Below, piece by piece: positions 18,644 through 27,229 of a DNA stretch of 64,000 bases. The DNA is taken from NCBI RefSeq assembly GCF_023701945.1, contig NZ_JABAEF010000007.1, forward strand, positions 243,332-307,331, in the 5' to 3' direction. The translations under genes and the position numbers were made by a program. Each line of letters opens with the position of its first letter. Position 1 is the first letter of the stretch. A model generated the notes under the pieces. That model made no database searches, had not been told where the DNA came from, and saw only the letters and a list, made by a program, of their open reading frames with translations. This DNA comes from Rhizobium sp. CG5 (GTDB lineage Bacteria; Pseudomonadota; Alphaproteobacteria; Rhizobiales; Rhizobiaceae).

Positions 18644-20149
18644 ATGTCGCTGAAAGCAAAGATCGACGACGTGTTCAACGAGCCCGGTTGCGACAAGAAC
18701 CAGGGCAAGGATGCCAAGGCGCGCAAGAAGGGCTGTTCCAAGCCGCTGACGCCGGGGGCGGCGGCCGGCGGCTGCGCCTTTGATGGCGCCAAAATCGTGC
18801 TGCAGCCGATCACCGATGTCGCCCATCTGATCCACGCGCCGCTCGCCTGCGAGGGAAATTCCTGGGACAACCGCGGGGCGGCGTCCTCTGGGCCGGATCT
18901 GTGGCGCACCTCGTTCACAACAGACCTGACGGAACTCGACATCGTGCTCGGGCAGGGCGAGAAGAAGCTGTTCAAGGCGATCCGCGAGATTTCGCAGACA
19001 TACGCACCGCCTGCGATCTTCGTTTATTCGACCTGCGTGACGGCGCTGATCGGCGACGATATCGAAGCGGTCTGCCGGCGGGCGGCGGAAAAGTTCGGGC
19101 TTCCCGTGGTGCCGGTCAACGCGCCGGGCTTTGTCGGCTCGAAGAACCTCGGCAACAAGCTGGCCGGCGAGGCGCTGCTCGACCATGTGATCGGCACCGA
19201 GGAGCCGGACGACGTCACCGATATGGACGTCAATATTCTCGGCGAGTTCAACCTCTCCGGTGAGTTCTGGATGGTGAAGCCGCTGCTCGAAAAGCTCGGC
19301 ATGCGCATCCGTGCGTGCATTCCCGGCGATGCCCGCTACCACGATGTCGCGACCGCCCACCGCGCCCGGGCTACGATGATGGTCTGTTCCACCGCGCTCA
19401 TCAATCTTGCCCGCAAGATGGAGGAGCGCTGGGGCATCCCCTATTTCGAAGGCTCGTTCTACGGCATTTCCGACACATCCGATGCCCTGCGCCAGCTGGC
19501 GCGGCTGCTGGTCAATCAAGGAGCGTCCCCTGAGCTCCTTGACCGGACGGAATCCCTCATCGAGGAAGAGGAGGCCGCCGCCTGGGCCACCCTCGAGGGA
19601 TTCCGTCCCCGCCTTGAAGGAAAGCGCGTGCTGCTCAACACCGGCGGGGTGAAGTCCTGGTCGGTGGTGCATGCGCTGCAGGAAATCGGCATCGAGATCG
19701 TCGGCACATCGGTCAAGAAGTCGACGCCTGAGGACAAGGAGCGCATCAAGCAGATCCTCAAAGACGAGAACCATATGTTCGACTCGATGGCGCCGCGCGA
19801 CCTCTATGCCATGCTGGCCGAGCACAAGGCCGACATCATGCTGTCGGGCGGGCGTACCCAGTTCATCGCGCTGAAAGCCAAGATGCCCTGGCTCGATATC
19901 AACCAGGAACGCCATCATCCCTATGCCGGCTATGACGGCATGGTGGAACTGGTGCGCCAGATCGACATCGCCATCCACAATCCGGTCTGGCAGACGGTGC
20001 GCGAACCCTGTCCCTGGGACAGAGAGGGTAATCCGGCCGAAATCGCCGCGGTTGTGTCTCCGCCAGGCGACGAGGCGGCGCTGCCGGCGCCAGCCCATGC
20101 CTTTCGAAAATTTCTGTCCACCACCGCCGACGACATGGGAGAATGCTGA
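18644..20149 (+). CDS. nifE: FeMo-cofactor scaffold subunit NifE
   Basis: A 501-residue NifD-like protein. Markers are [50 protein letters not shown] and the long C-terminal LSGGRTQFIALKAKMPWLDINQERHHPYAGYDGM. With NifN it forms the scaffold on which the NifB cofactor gains molybdenum and homocitrate. The start at 18644 (MSLKAKIDD) follows AAGGAAC. The stop shares one base with the nifN ATG (TGATG), indicating coupled translation. Confidence 0.97.
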   Translation: MSLKAKIDDVFNEPGCDKNQGKDAKARKKGCSKPLTPGAAAGGCAFDGAKIVLQPITDVAHLIHAPLACEGNSWDNRGAASSGPDLWRTSFTTDLTELDIVLGQGEKKLFKAIREISQTYAPPAIFVYSTCVTALIGDDIEAVCRRAAEKFGLPVVPVNAPGFVGSKNLGNKLAGEALLDHVIGTEEPDDVTDMDVNILGEFNLSGEFWMVKPLLEKLGMRIRACIPGDARYHDVATAHRARATMMVCSTALINLARKMEERWGIPYFEGSFYGISDTSDALRQLARLLVNQGASPELLDRTESLIEEEEAAAWATLEGFRPRLEGKRVLLNTGGVKSWSVVHALQEIGIEIVGTSVKKSTPEDKERIKQILKDENHMFDSMAPRDLYAMLAEHKADIMLSGGRTQFIALKAKMPWLDINQERHHPYAGYDGMVELVRQIDIAIHNPVWQTVREPCPWDREGNPAEIAAVVSPPGDEAALPAPAHAFRKFLSTTADDMGEC

Positions 20150-21531
20150 TGGCCCGCGTATTGCACCAGACCAAATCCGCGGCGGTCAATCCGCTCAAAT
20201 CCTCGCAGCCGCTGGGCGCTGCCTTCGCCTATCTCGGCGTCGATGGCGCCATGCCGCTGTTCCACGGCAGCCAGGGCTGCACCTCCTTCGCGCTTGTGCT
20301 GTTCGTGCGCCATTTCAAGGAAACCATCCCGCTGCAGACCACCGCCATGGACGAGGTGGCGACCATTCTCGGCGGGGCCGACCACCTGGAAGAGGCGATC
20401 CTCAACCTGAAGAGCCGCACCAAGCCCTCGCTGATCGGCATCTGCACCACGGCGCTGGTGGAAACCCGCGGCGAGGATTTCGCCGGCGATGTCGCCGCAA
20501 TCAAGGCGCGCCGCGCCGAGGAATTGGCCGGCACCGAAGTTGTGCTGTCGACCACGCCGGATTTCGACGGCGCCATCGAAGAGGGCTGGGCCAAGGCCGT
20601 CACCTCGATGATCGATGGCGTGACGATCGCGGGCGACCGGGTGCGCGATCCGAAAAAGGTGGCGATCCTGCCCGGCTGGCACCTGACGGTCGCCGATATC
20701 GAGCATATCCGCGAAACGGTGGAAAGTTTCGGCCTGACGCCGGTCATCCTGCCGGATGTCTCCGGTTCGCTCGACGGTACCGTGCCGGAGCGCTGGGTGC
20801 CGACCACCTATGGCGGCACTAGCGTCGAGGATATCCGCGACCTCGGCACCTGCTTCCAGGCGATCGCCATCGGCGAACACATGCGGGCGCCGGCCGAAGC
20901 GTTGCAGGCGAGAACCGGCGTGCCCTATTCGCTGTTCCAGCAACTGTCGGGCCTGAAGAGTATCGACCGTTTCATCACCATGCTGGCGCTCATCTCCGGC
21001 AAGCCGGTGCCGGCGCCGATCCGCCGCCGCCGGGCGCAATTGCAGGATGCCCTGCTCGATGGCCATTTCCATTTCGGCGGCAAGAAGATCGCCATCGGTG
21101 CCGAGCCCGATCATCTCTACCAGCTCTCGACGTTCTTTCTCGGCCTTGGTGCCGAGATCTCCGCCGCGGTGACCACCACCAGCGGCTCACGCATCCTGTC
21201 TAAAGTGCCGACCGACACCGTGCAGGTCGGAGACCTCTCCGATCTCGAGTTCCTCGCCGAAGGCGCCGATCTGCTGGTCACCCATTCGCACGGCCGCCAG
21301 GCCGCCGAGCGCCTCGGCATTCCGCTGATGCGGGTCGGCTTCCCGATCTTCGACCGGCTCGGCAGCCAGCACAAGCTGAGCGTTCTCTACGAGGGCGCCC
21401 GCACCATGATCTTCGAGGCGGCGAATATCTTCCAGGCCAATATCCAGCCGCCGACCCCGCAAGGCCTCAACCCGTTCCGCAACAGGGAGACCGACAATGA
21501 CAGCTGTCCGACGTCTATCACTCGTCACTGA
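20149..21531 (+). CDS. nifN: FeMo-cofactor scaffold subunit NifN
   Basis: A 460-residue NifK-like protein: AVNPLKSSQPLGAAFAYLGVDGAMPLFHGSQGCTSFALV near the N-terminus, GICTTALVETRGEDF, and VGFPIFDRLGSQHKLSVLYEGARTMIFEAANI near the C-terminus. It partners NifE in cofactor maturation. GGGAG lies about eight bases before the ATG at 20149. Its 3-prime end overlaps nifX by 35 bases in another frame. Confidence 0.96.
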   Translation: MARVLHQTKSAAVNPLKSSQPLGAAFAYLGVDGAMPLFHGSQGCTSFALVLFVRHFKETIPLQTTAMDEVATILGGADHLEEAILNLKSRTKPSLIGICTTALVETRGEDFAGDVAAIKARRAEELAGTEVVLSTTPDFDGAIEEGWAKAVTSMIDGVTIAGDRVRDPKKVAILPGWHLTVADIEHIRETVESFGLTPVILPDVSGSLDGTVPERWVPTTYGGTSVEDIRDLGTCFQAIAIGEHMRAPAEALQARTGVPYSLFQQLSGLKSIDRFITMLALISGKPVPAPIRRRRAQLQDALLDGHFHFGGKKIAIGAEPDHLYQLSTFFLGLGAEISAAVTTTSGSRILSKVPTDTVQVGDLSDLEFLAEGADLLVTHSHGRQAAERLGIPLMRVGFPIFDRLGSQHKLSVLYEGARTMIFEAANIFQANIQPPTPQGLNPFRNRETDNDSCPTSITRH

Positions 21532-21997
21532 CGAGATGCCGGCACCTGCACCTGAGCGCCCGAAGGGCGTGCTTCGCATCGCGATTGCCACGCAGGACAT
21601 GAAGGGGCTGAACGCCCATTTCGGTTCTGCCAAGCTGTTTGCCGTCTACGACGTCACCCCCGCCGGCTGGCAGTTCGTGGAAGCCGTCGGTTTCGGTGAC
21701 GTGTCAGACGAAAGCGGCAATCACAAATCCGAGGGCGACGACCGCATCACGCCCAAGGTGGAGGCGCTGAAAGGCTGCCACCTGCTGTTCTGCCTGGCGA
21801 TCGGCGGCCCGTCGGCCGCCAAGGTCGTCTCCGCCAAGATCCATCCGATCAAAGTGCCGCAGCCGTCCTCGATCGACGAGGTGCTGGCACGGACCCAGAC
21901 CATGCTGAAGACCGCGCCGCCGCCCTGGCTGCGCAAGGTTCTGGCCGAAGCCGGCCTTGGCGAGACGAAACCCTCCTTCGATGACGACGACAATTGA
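21497..21997 (+). CDS. nifX: NifX cofactor-binding protein
   Basis: A 166-residue protein of the NifX/NafY fold. After a variable N-terminus comes [31 protein letters not shown], then [19 protein letters not shown]. NifX binds the NifB product and the VK precursor and shuttles them during FeMo-cofactor synthesis. The unusually long 35-base overlap with nifN is consistent with tight coupling; GGGAGACCGACA precedes the ATG. Confidence 0.94.
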   Translation: MTAVRRLSLVTDEMPAPAPERPKGVLRIAIATQDMKGLNAHFGSAKLFAVYDVTPAGWQFVEAVGFGDVSDESGNHKSEGDDRITPKVEALKGCHLLFCLAIGGPSAAKVVSAKIHPIKVPQPSSIDEVLARTQTMLKTAPPPWLRKVLAEAGLGETKPSFDDDDN

Positions 21998-22010
21998 AAA
22001 GGAACCGATC

Positions 22011-22496
22011 ATGACCCCGACAGCCGTACTGGAAAAGCTCGCCGCCAATGATGATGTCGACGCACTCGCGACACCTTTCATGAAATGCCTGGTGCGCCTG
22101 ATGCGCGCCCAGGACACTTACGACGCCTGGGAGGGCCGCTCCGATGCGTCGATCCTCGGCGACTACATCCTGACCAAGGAACAGCGCCGCGAGATTCCGA
22201 TCATCGGCGATCCGGATCCTGATGTGCTGTGGCGGCTCGATATCTTCTATTCCGCCATCGGGCTGGCCATCGAGCAGGAGACCGGCATCATCGCCTCGCC
22301 AATGATGAAGATGAGCCATGAGGGTTTCGGTCGGGTGCTGCTGACCGCCGGCCGGCTGGTGGTCGTGCTGAAATCGCTGCGCGATGTCCACCGCTTCGGC
22401 TTCGAGACGCTCGCCAAGCTGTCGGACGCCGGCGACAAGCTGATGCGCGATGCCGTCGAGATGATCGAGAAATATCCCGAGGTGGCTCGCTACTGA
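22011..22496 (+). CDS. NifX-associated nitrogen fixation protein (DUF269)
   Basis: A 161-residue protein matching the DUF269 family that regularly follows nif[56 protein letters not shown]. The biochemical role is unknown; the location suggests FeMo-cofactor or ferredoxin-related work. The start at 22011 follows AAAAGGA, and a longer in-frame start overlaps nifX without similarity. It lies 13 bases after nifX. Confidence 0.9.
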   Translation: MTPTAVLEKLAANDDVDALATPFMKCLVRLMRAQDTYDAWEGRSDASILGDYILTKEQRREIPIIGDPDPDVLWRLDIFYSAIGLAIEQETGIIASPMMKMSHEGFGRVLLTAGRLVVVLKSLRDVHRFGFETLAKLSDAGDKLMRDAVEMIEKYPEVARY

Positions 22497-22523
22497 AACC
22501 CTGTTCGATCAAGGAGACATCGC

Positions 22524-22724
22524 ATGTCCGAACTCGAGGAACTGCAGAAGACGGTCCGCAAGCTGAACTCCCGGGCCGGCAATGCCAAGATGGAATTGCA
22601 TGACCTGGCGGAAGACCTGCCGGTCAACTGGACGGAGATCAAGGCGGTGGCCGAGCGCACCTATGCGGTGTTTGCCGAGCTGGACGCGGCCAGGCAGCAA
22701 TTGATCGCATTGGAGAACGCCTGA
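22524..22724 (+). CDS. DUF683 (CCE_0567-type) small nif-associated protein
   Basis: A 66-residue all-helical protein (MSELEELQKTVRKLNSRAG through LPVNWTEIKAVAERTY) of the DUF683 family, predicted to form a helical hairpin. It is a constant companion of nifX and DUF269, with unknown function. AAGGAGACA precedes the ATG. Its stop overlaps the fdxB ATG by one base. Confidence 0.88.
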   Translation: MSELEELQKTVRKLNSRAGNAKMELHDLAEDLPVNWTEIKAVAERTYAVFAELDAARQQLIALENA

Positions 22725-23041
22725 TGGCCGCCCCGTTTGAAACCCGCGACGGATCTGCCTGGATGCCGGACTACCTGACGGCGATCGACGGGGCGACCTG
22801 CATCGGCTGCGGCCGTTGCTTCAAGGTCTGTTCGCGCGAGGTGATGCACCTCTACGGCGTCGATGACGAGGGTGAGATCCTCGGTCGTTGCGACAATGAT
22901 GGCGACGATTTCGACGGCGACCTGAACCGCATGATCATGGTCGTCGACCAGGCCGGCGCCTGTATCGGCTGCGGCGCCTGTGCGCGCGTCTGTCCGAAAA
23001 ACTGTCAGACCCATGTGAAGGCTGGGGCGCTTGCGGCCTGA
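22724..23041 (+). CDS. fdxB: Nif-specific ferredoxin III (FdxB)
   Basis: A 105-residue ferredoxin with two cluster motifs, CIGCGRCFKVCSREVM and CIGCGACARVCPKNC, separated by an acidic insertion. This is the ferredoxin III type encoded after nifX-DUF269-DUF683. It is a probable electron donor to nitrogenase or to cofactor assembly. The start overlaps the DUF683 stop. Confidence 0.93.
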   Translation: MAAPFETRDGSAWMPDYLTAIDGATCIGCGRCFKVCSREVMHLYGVDDEGEILGRCDNDGDDFDGDLNRMIMVVDQAGACIGCGACARVCPKNCQTHVKAGALAA

Positions 23042-23082
23042 CCCCGTTGCCCGTCCGACCTGAGCCAGAGAGGAGTGCTTCG

Positions 23083-23709
23083 ATGTTTGCTGATCACTAC
23101 GCCTGCCTGATGGCCGGACAATGGCCTGCCATCGATGCCGACACTGCCTTCGACCACCACGCGCTGGCCTGCGCCCTTTCGATGGCCCGCGACGAAGCGC
23201 TTGCCGGCTCTGTAACATTCGGTGCAGCCTGCGGGCTCGGCTCGCGGGATCTGGCCTCGGTCATTGCCTGCAATTTTCCTGGCGTCTGTCTGAGCTTCTT
23301 CGATGTCGGCGGCGCCGGCACCGAGCTAGAGCGGGAGGTGGAGGAGGATCTGCTGCTGGCACTGCTGCTGGACCATGCCGATGGCGCCAAGATCAACAGC
23401 GCGTTTTTCGCTCATATCGTCGCCCGCCGCGCCATGCGCGACGATCATCTCTGGCAGGATCTGGGCCTGTTCGATCGGCGCGAATTGACCCGCCTGCTGA
23501 ACCGTCACTTCCCAGGTCTGGCGCGTGGCAATACCAGCGATATGAAGTGGAAGAAGTATTTCTATCGCCGGCTCTGCGAGGCCGAAGGCTTTTCGCTGTG
23601 CAGCGCACCGAGTTGTCGCGAATGCAATGATTTCGAGGCGTGCTTCGGCGAGGAGAGCGGCGAGAGCCGTCTGGCGCGGCTGAAGAACGGCTTGGTGGCC
23701 CATGCCTGA
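23083..23709 (+). CDS. nifQ: NifQ molybdenum donor protein
   Basis: A 208-residue protein with the NifQ C-terminal motif C-X4-C-X2-C-X5-C (CSAPSCRECNDFEAC), which binds a Mo-Fe3-S4 precursor that supplies molybdenum to NifEN. The upstream part (MKWKKYFYRRLCEAEGF) is also characteristic. GAGAGGAG lies before the ATG at 23083. Last gene of the nifENX operon and of the nif island on this side. Confidence 0.93.
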   Translation: MFADHYACLMAGQWPAIDADTAFDHHALACALSMARDEALAGSVTFGAACGLGSRDLASVIACNFPGVCLSFFDVGGAGTELEREVEEDLLLALLLDHADGAKINSAFFAHIVARRAMRDDHLWQDLGLFDRRELTRLLNRHFPGLARGNTSDMKWKKYFYRRLCEAEGFSLCSAPSCRECNDFEACFGEESGESRLARLKNGLVAHA

Positions 23710-23739
23710 CGATAGCTCCAGCGCTCTGACTCATCGGGC

Positions 23740-23785
23740 TCGACAGGTCGGCTTGTCGATCAACGGTCTTGTCCATTTTGCGACA
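23740..23785 (+). promoter_or_regulatory. Inverted repeat and orphan NifA-type site after nifQ
   Basis: Thirty bases after nifQ an inverted repeat, TCGACA/TGTCGA (23740-23759), could form a short stem. It is followed by TGT-CCATTTTGCG-ACA (23770-23785), an exact NifA-site match. I find no acceptable -24/-12 element within about 130 bases on either strand, so the site may be a chance match or a remnant. Nothing else is evident in the 207 bases before the next gene. Confidence 0.4.
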
Positions 23786-23916
23786 CTGCTGGCAGATCGC
23801 GTGACGCGGGGAATTCAAGCGATTGAGCTGAAATATCTGTTTTGAGGCTCCAACCCAAGGGATCGTGCAAAGATTCATGATATCCAGATTTGCCGGATCT
23901 TGGCCGACGGTGACGG

Positions 23917-24407
23917 TCATAGGCGCTTTTCATCGTCGATCAGGGTGAGCCGACAAGGCGCCGTATTGCTCCATGCCCACAAAACGAGGTTGAGGTCGTC
24001 ACCGGTTGCTCCGGCAGCGAAGCTCTCGACCAGCAATCCGCAATAGCCGGCCTCCGCCAGCCTTCGGGCGAAACCTTGTGTCTTGGCTTCGCCGCTCGCT
24101 TTCATCTGATCGCGCCATGTCCTATCGGCCAGTGCTGTTGCATTCATACCCTCGGCTTGGAGGGCGGCCTGGTCTCGACCATCGAAAACCCGCTCGATAT
24201 CCGCATCATAGGAGACCAGCAGGGTTGGTTGCAGATTGCCAACCTGATTGCCTCCCGCAACGCCGTCATGATGGACAGGGACGTATAGAGCGCAGGGGTG
24301 CCCTTGCGATTGAAACGCCCGCCATAAAGGGCTTCACCGCGGCCCGACAAGGGGTCTTGCGCAAAGATCGGGTTGATCGCCCGATAGAGTTTGCCCTTAA
24401 AATGCAT
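23917..24407 (-). pseudogene. RES-domain toxin, disrupted by a one-base frameshift
   Basis: The first segment (from 24407) reads MHFKGKLYRAINPIFA, GRGEALYGGRFNRKG, ALYTSLSIMTALREAIR, the RES toxin N-terminus. The frame is then lost near 24243-24245. The other frame continues with LQPTLLVSYDADIERVFDG and on through WRDQMKASGEAKTQGFARRLAEAGYCGLLVES to a stop at 23917. Restoring one G at the AGGTT run rejoins the two parts as EAIRVGNLQPTLLVSY. RES toxins destroy NAD. It follows its Xre antitoxin by eight bases. Either the toxin is dead or the base is a sequencing error. Confidence 0.8.
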
Positions 24408-24415
24408 CGGCTGGA

Positions 24416-24766
24416 TCAGGCGTGAATGCCGGCATCCACGGCATCGATATAGTCCATCACATCGTCAGCGCGTCCGTCACGGACCAGTTGCATCGCGGTC
24501 TGACCGGAAAAGCCGGTCAAAGGCTCGGACCGAAACCAGGCATAGGCCATCAGGGCCGATCCAAATCGCGGCTCAGTCTTGTTGAGGATTTCCGCCATCT
24601 CGCGCAAGCGCCGCTGCGTCTTGTCGGACCTTATGCGCTCCTTGCGCTGGATCGCGTCTTTCCCCAGCCCTGCCGTGCGCGCGATTTCCTCGCTCGTCGT
24701 GCGCAGCGTGTCAGCGATCTTGCGTGGCGAGAAAAGACCGCCGTCTGCATATTGGGCAAGGCCCAT
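24416..24766 (-). CDS. Xre/MbcA/ParS-type antitoxin of a RES toxin
   Basis: A 116-residue protein. The N-terminal region (FSPRKIADTLRTTSEEIARTAGLGKDAIQR) resembles an Xre helix-turn-helix. The C-terminal region (EPRFGSALMAYAWFRSEPLTGFSGQTAMQLVRDGRADDVMDYIDAVDAG) is the toxin-binding antitoxin domain (DUF2384-like). It is the antitoxin of the RES pair and its own repressor. AGGGAGA precedes the ATG, and a palindromic operator covers the predicted -10. The gene is intact, unlike its toxin. Confidence 0.85.
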   Translation of the reverse strand: MGLAQYADGGLFSPRKIADTLRTTSEEIARTAGLGKDAIQRKERIRSDKTQRRLREMAEILNKTEPRFGSALMAYAWFRSEPLTGFSGQTAMQLVRDGRADDVMDYIDAVDAGIHA

Positions 24767-24800
24767 GGAGTTTGTCTCCCTGCTGAATGCCGATGATTTA

Positions 24801-24834
24801 GACGCAATATAGCGTCAGAAACAGCGGAAGACAA
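24801..24834 (-). promoter_or_regulatory. Promoter and palindromic operator of the RES/Xre pair
   Basis: The minus strand has -35 TTGTCT (24834-24829), a 17-base spacer, and -10 TATATT (24811-24806). The -10 sits in the centre of a palindrome GACGC-AATATA-GCGTC (24801-24816). Binding of the antitoxin complex there would block RNA polymerase, the normal autoregulation for such loci. Confidence 0.6.
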
Positions 24835-24969
24835 TCCGGTTTTCCGGAGGGAGCGGTTCTGTTTTGAGGATCAGCAACGTTAAGCCCTTGGCTCAAGCGC
24901 TCTAAGGCCTGAACTCCAGGGCTGAACGCGACAAGGCAAGGACCTCGCGATGGCACCCGATCGGTGCAA

Positions 24970-25206
24970 TCAGCAATTGCCGGCGCGCGCTGAAGCCAGT
25001 CTTTTGATGCCGTCCATGGACAGTGTATTGGTCAGGTCGCCCTGCAACTCTGATACAAGCGTCTGGCGGGCCGTATTGAGATGCGTCGCGGCGGTCGTGA
25101 CCCCCAGCGTTTCGGCTATGCCGACGGCATAACCCATCATGTTGATCAGAGCCAAAAGCTCCTGTTGCCGTTCGCTCGTCTGTAGGTCGCTGATTGTGTG
25201 TGCCAT
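24970..25206 (-). CDS. Small uncharacterised protein downstream of tfuA
   Basis: Reads as 78 residues, mostly helical (SERQQELLALINMMGYAVGIAETLGVTTAATHLNTARQTLVSEL), ending RAGNC. I do not recognise a family. An AGGGA lies about 11 bases before the ATG, which is only a moderate ribosome site. It lies 116 bases after tfuA on the same strand and could be part of the YcaO/TfuA operon or an independent small gene. It could conceivably be a substrate peptide, but this is speculation. Confidence 0.45.
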   Translation of the reverse strand: MAHTISDLQTSERQQELLALINMMGYAVGIAETLGVTTAATHLNTARQTLVSELQGDLTNTLSMDGIKRLASARAGNC

Positions 25207-25322
25207 TTTGGCGGTCCCTGTATGCTTCGTCTGAAATCATAGTCTCACAAGAGAGCGCACCGCGCGCGTTGCAAAGCCGTTGCACACGCGTGGCGTGATT
25301 CATGCGAATTTCCGATTGTCAG

Positions 25323-26030
25323 CTATAGGTCTTGGCCCGACGGATACAATTTCCGCCACAGCGGCGTCGCATTGAAACGCCAGGCCCGTTGAAGCGCTGT
25401 TGCTGCCGTCTGGCCGTTGAGCCTGCCAAGCAGTTCGAGGGCGTCCAGTCGTTTCTGGTCAACCCAGGCTTGTTCGATGATCGGCCGTAGGGCGGCCCAG
25501 TCCAGACCGGCGGCCTGTGCAATGCGCTTCCAGCTTCTGTCCTTGAAAAACACAGACCGGGCGGCCGCAGCGATCTCGGAGCAGCGTTGAGCAGACAGGA
25601 GCCGAAGCTCGCACACCTGTTCCAAGGTGGAATCGACGCTGACGATCGGCACGCTCAAGGCGAGATAGTTCAGCTCGGCGGGGCCATGCGACAGGGCGAC
25701 ATCGGCGTCATCGACCCGTCGACCGGAGATGAAGTCTTCAAAGATCCGGCCGATGCCAATCATGCCGAAGGGTGCGCATTCCGCTGCCCGAAGCGCCCCC
25801 ATGCTGGCTGCTCCGAACACCTGGATATTGTTCGACAGGGCAAAGAGCAGTTCCTTGTGCCAGACCGGCGTGACATACTCAAATTGGGCATCGATCAGTC
25901 CGATGACCGTTGCCCCGTCGGCCACGGCACGCATGACATCGCCCTGGCAGGCGGGCGGCCTGATCTCCAGGTCCGGCCCGGCAAACTCAGATGCCTGCGG
26001 CAGGCTCGGTCCGACAAAGGCGATCTTCAC
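25323..26030 (-). CDS. tfuA: TfuA-like protein (YcaO partner)
   Basis: A 235-residue TfuA-domain protein: VKIAFVGPSLP, then GDVMRAVADGATVIGLIDAQFEYVTPVWHKELLFAL, then FGAASMGALRAAE, the family core. TfuA was named from trifolitoxin production in Rhizobium leguminosarum. In archaea and actinobacteria, TfuA proteins work with YcaO to convert backbone amides to thioamides, apparently by mobilising sulfide. It starts at GTG 26030, overlapping the YcaO stop by four bases (GTGA). The pairing is a strong sign of a thioamidation system. Confidence 0.88.
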   Translation of the reverse strand: MKIAFVGPSLPQASEFAGPDLEIRPPACQGDVMRAVADGATVIGLIDAQFEYVTPVWHKELLFALSNNIQVFGAASMGALRAAECAPFGMIGIGRIFEDFISGRRVDDADVALSHGPAELNYLALSVPIVSVDSTLEQVCELRLLSAQRCSEIAAAARSVFFKDRSWKRIAQAAGLDWAALRPIIEQAWVDQKRLDALELLGRLNGQTAATALQRAWRFNATPLWRKLYPSGQDL

Positions 26031-27229
26031 TGAAAGGCCCTGTTCAGCGCACGAGATCCATAGCGCTGGCGGCGCTCGCCTTCGGGATTTTCGAGTTGGG
26101 GGATGATGATCTTGGCGACGAAGGCCGGCAACCATGGCGGTGTGAGGTTGACAGCATAGATGCCGGAGATGCCACGGGCCGCAAGGCGACCGAGAATGGA
26201 GGTGGTTGCTTCGTCGATCGAGGTGACGGGCAGGGCCGGCATATCCTCAAGCCTGCGAGATGGTGGCGCATCGAAGGCCGTCAGGGTCTCTGGATGAAGG
26301 GGGCGGGTGTAGGTCTCCGGCAGCAGATCATCCCGTGCGCCGGCGATGAATGTCATGCGCGACTGGACCGCCTCGGTCACCGCCCGGATCGCTGCCTGAC
26401 CGGGTGATGTCGAACAACCGGCTCCAAGGGTGACATCCACATGCCGCAGCGGTGACAAGCCGCGGCGCTGTTGCGGGCCTAGAAGGGCCACCACGCAAGG
26501 GACGGCGAGGTCGCTGCTGATGTCGAAAAGCGCGACATCGTGGCCGGCATTTCGGATCCGGCTCAGGATAGCCTGCAGATCGGCATTGGCAATGCTGTCT
26601 GTGTCGATCCTGCAGCCGTAACGTCTTGCCGGCGAGGACACGTGCCAAAGGGTGAGCGCATCCCGCTCGATGCGTTCGAGCAGTCCATGCAGGATCGCCT
26701 CTTCCAGCGTATTGCCCGAGGCCAGCCCATCGGAGGATTGCCAGTATCGTGGCGCCGTCACCGTTCGGTCAAGATGCACAGCCTCGAACGGAAGCCAGAC
26801 GATCCCGCCGGTCTGAAGGTCGGTTGCAGGCGTCCACTGAAGTGGCTCATCGAGGTCGATGGAATGGGCGGCGCGTGCCAGAAGGCAATCCAGCGTATTG
26901 GCGGTTCGCCCTTCCAATTGCAGCGATCGCAGGCTTTGGGTGGTCACCGCACAGGAAGGGTCGGTCGCCACGGATCGTTCGATGGCTTCCATAACCGCCG
27001 ATGTCCTGGCGGCATCGTCATCAAGCCCCTTGCCTTGGGAGATGACAATGGCCTTGGCATTGGGGGTATAGGCACACCACACCGGAATGCCGATGCGGTC
27101 GAGATCTGTTTGTCGAGCGATTCGTGTGATGCCGAGGCGCAGCAGGTGAGACGAGACCCTCGCAAGGGTCTCGCTTGGTGCACAGACACGATAAAAGCTG
27201 TGATCCAATCGGCTACGATCAGCCTTCAT
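26027..27229 (-). CDS. YcaO-domain ATP-dependent cyclodehydratase/thioamide synthase
   Basis: A 400-residue YcaO protein. The ATP/Mg motifs of the family are present: SAVMEAIERS (77-86), EEAILHGLLERIERDA (176-191) and AIRAVTEAVQSRMTFIAGARDD (about 280-301). The C-terminus has GIYAVNLTPPWLPAFVAKIIIPQLENP. YcaO enzymes phosphorylate peptide-backbone oxygen to form azolines or, with TfuA, thioamides. The ATG at 27229 lies inside the end of the 72-residue gene upstream (11-base overlap), so translation is coupled. A TTG start 17 codons earlier is less likely. Confidence 0.92.
   Translation of the reverse strand: MKADRSRLDHSFYRVCAPSETLARVSSHLLRLGITRIARQTDLDRIGIPVWCAYTPNAKAIVISQGKGLDDDAARTSAVMEAIERSVATDPSCAVTTQSLRSLQLEGRTANTLDCLLARAAHSIDLDEPLQWTPATDLQTGGIVWLPFEAVHLDRTVTAPRYWQSSDGLASGNTLEEAILHGLLERIERDALTLWHVSSPARRYGCRIDTDSIANADLQAILSRIRNAGHDVALFDISSDLAVPCVVALLGPQQRRGLSPLRHVDVTLGAGCSTSPGQAAIRAVTEAVQSRMTFIAGARDDLLPETYTRPLHPETLTAFDAPPSRRLEDMPALPVTSIDEATTSILGRLAARGISGIYAVNLTPPWLPAFVAKIIIPQLENPEGERRQRYGSRALNRAFQ

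Noticed and set aside
23789..23805. TGGCAGATCGCGTGA after the orphan NifA site as a promoter
   Set aside because: The -24 half is poor, the -12 GC is missing, and no plus-strand gene follows for several kilobases.
24902..25303. 133-codon minus-strand frame overlapping the 78-residue protein
   Set aside because: It is rich in Arg/His/Asp with no pattern, and overlaps a better small frame that has a more protein-like composition.
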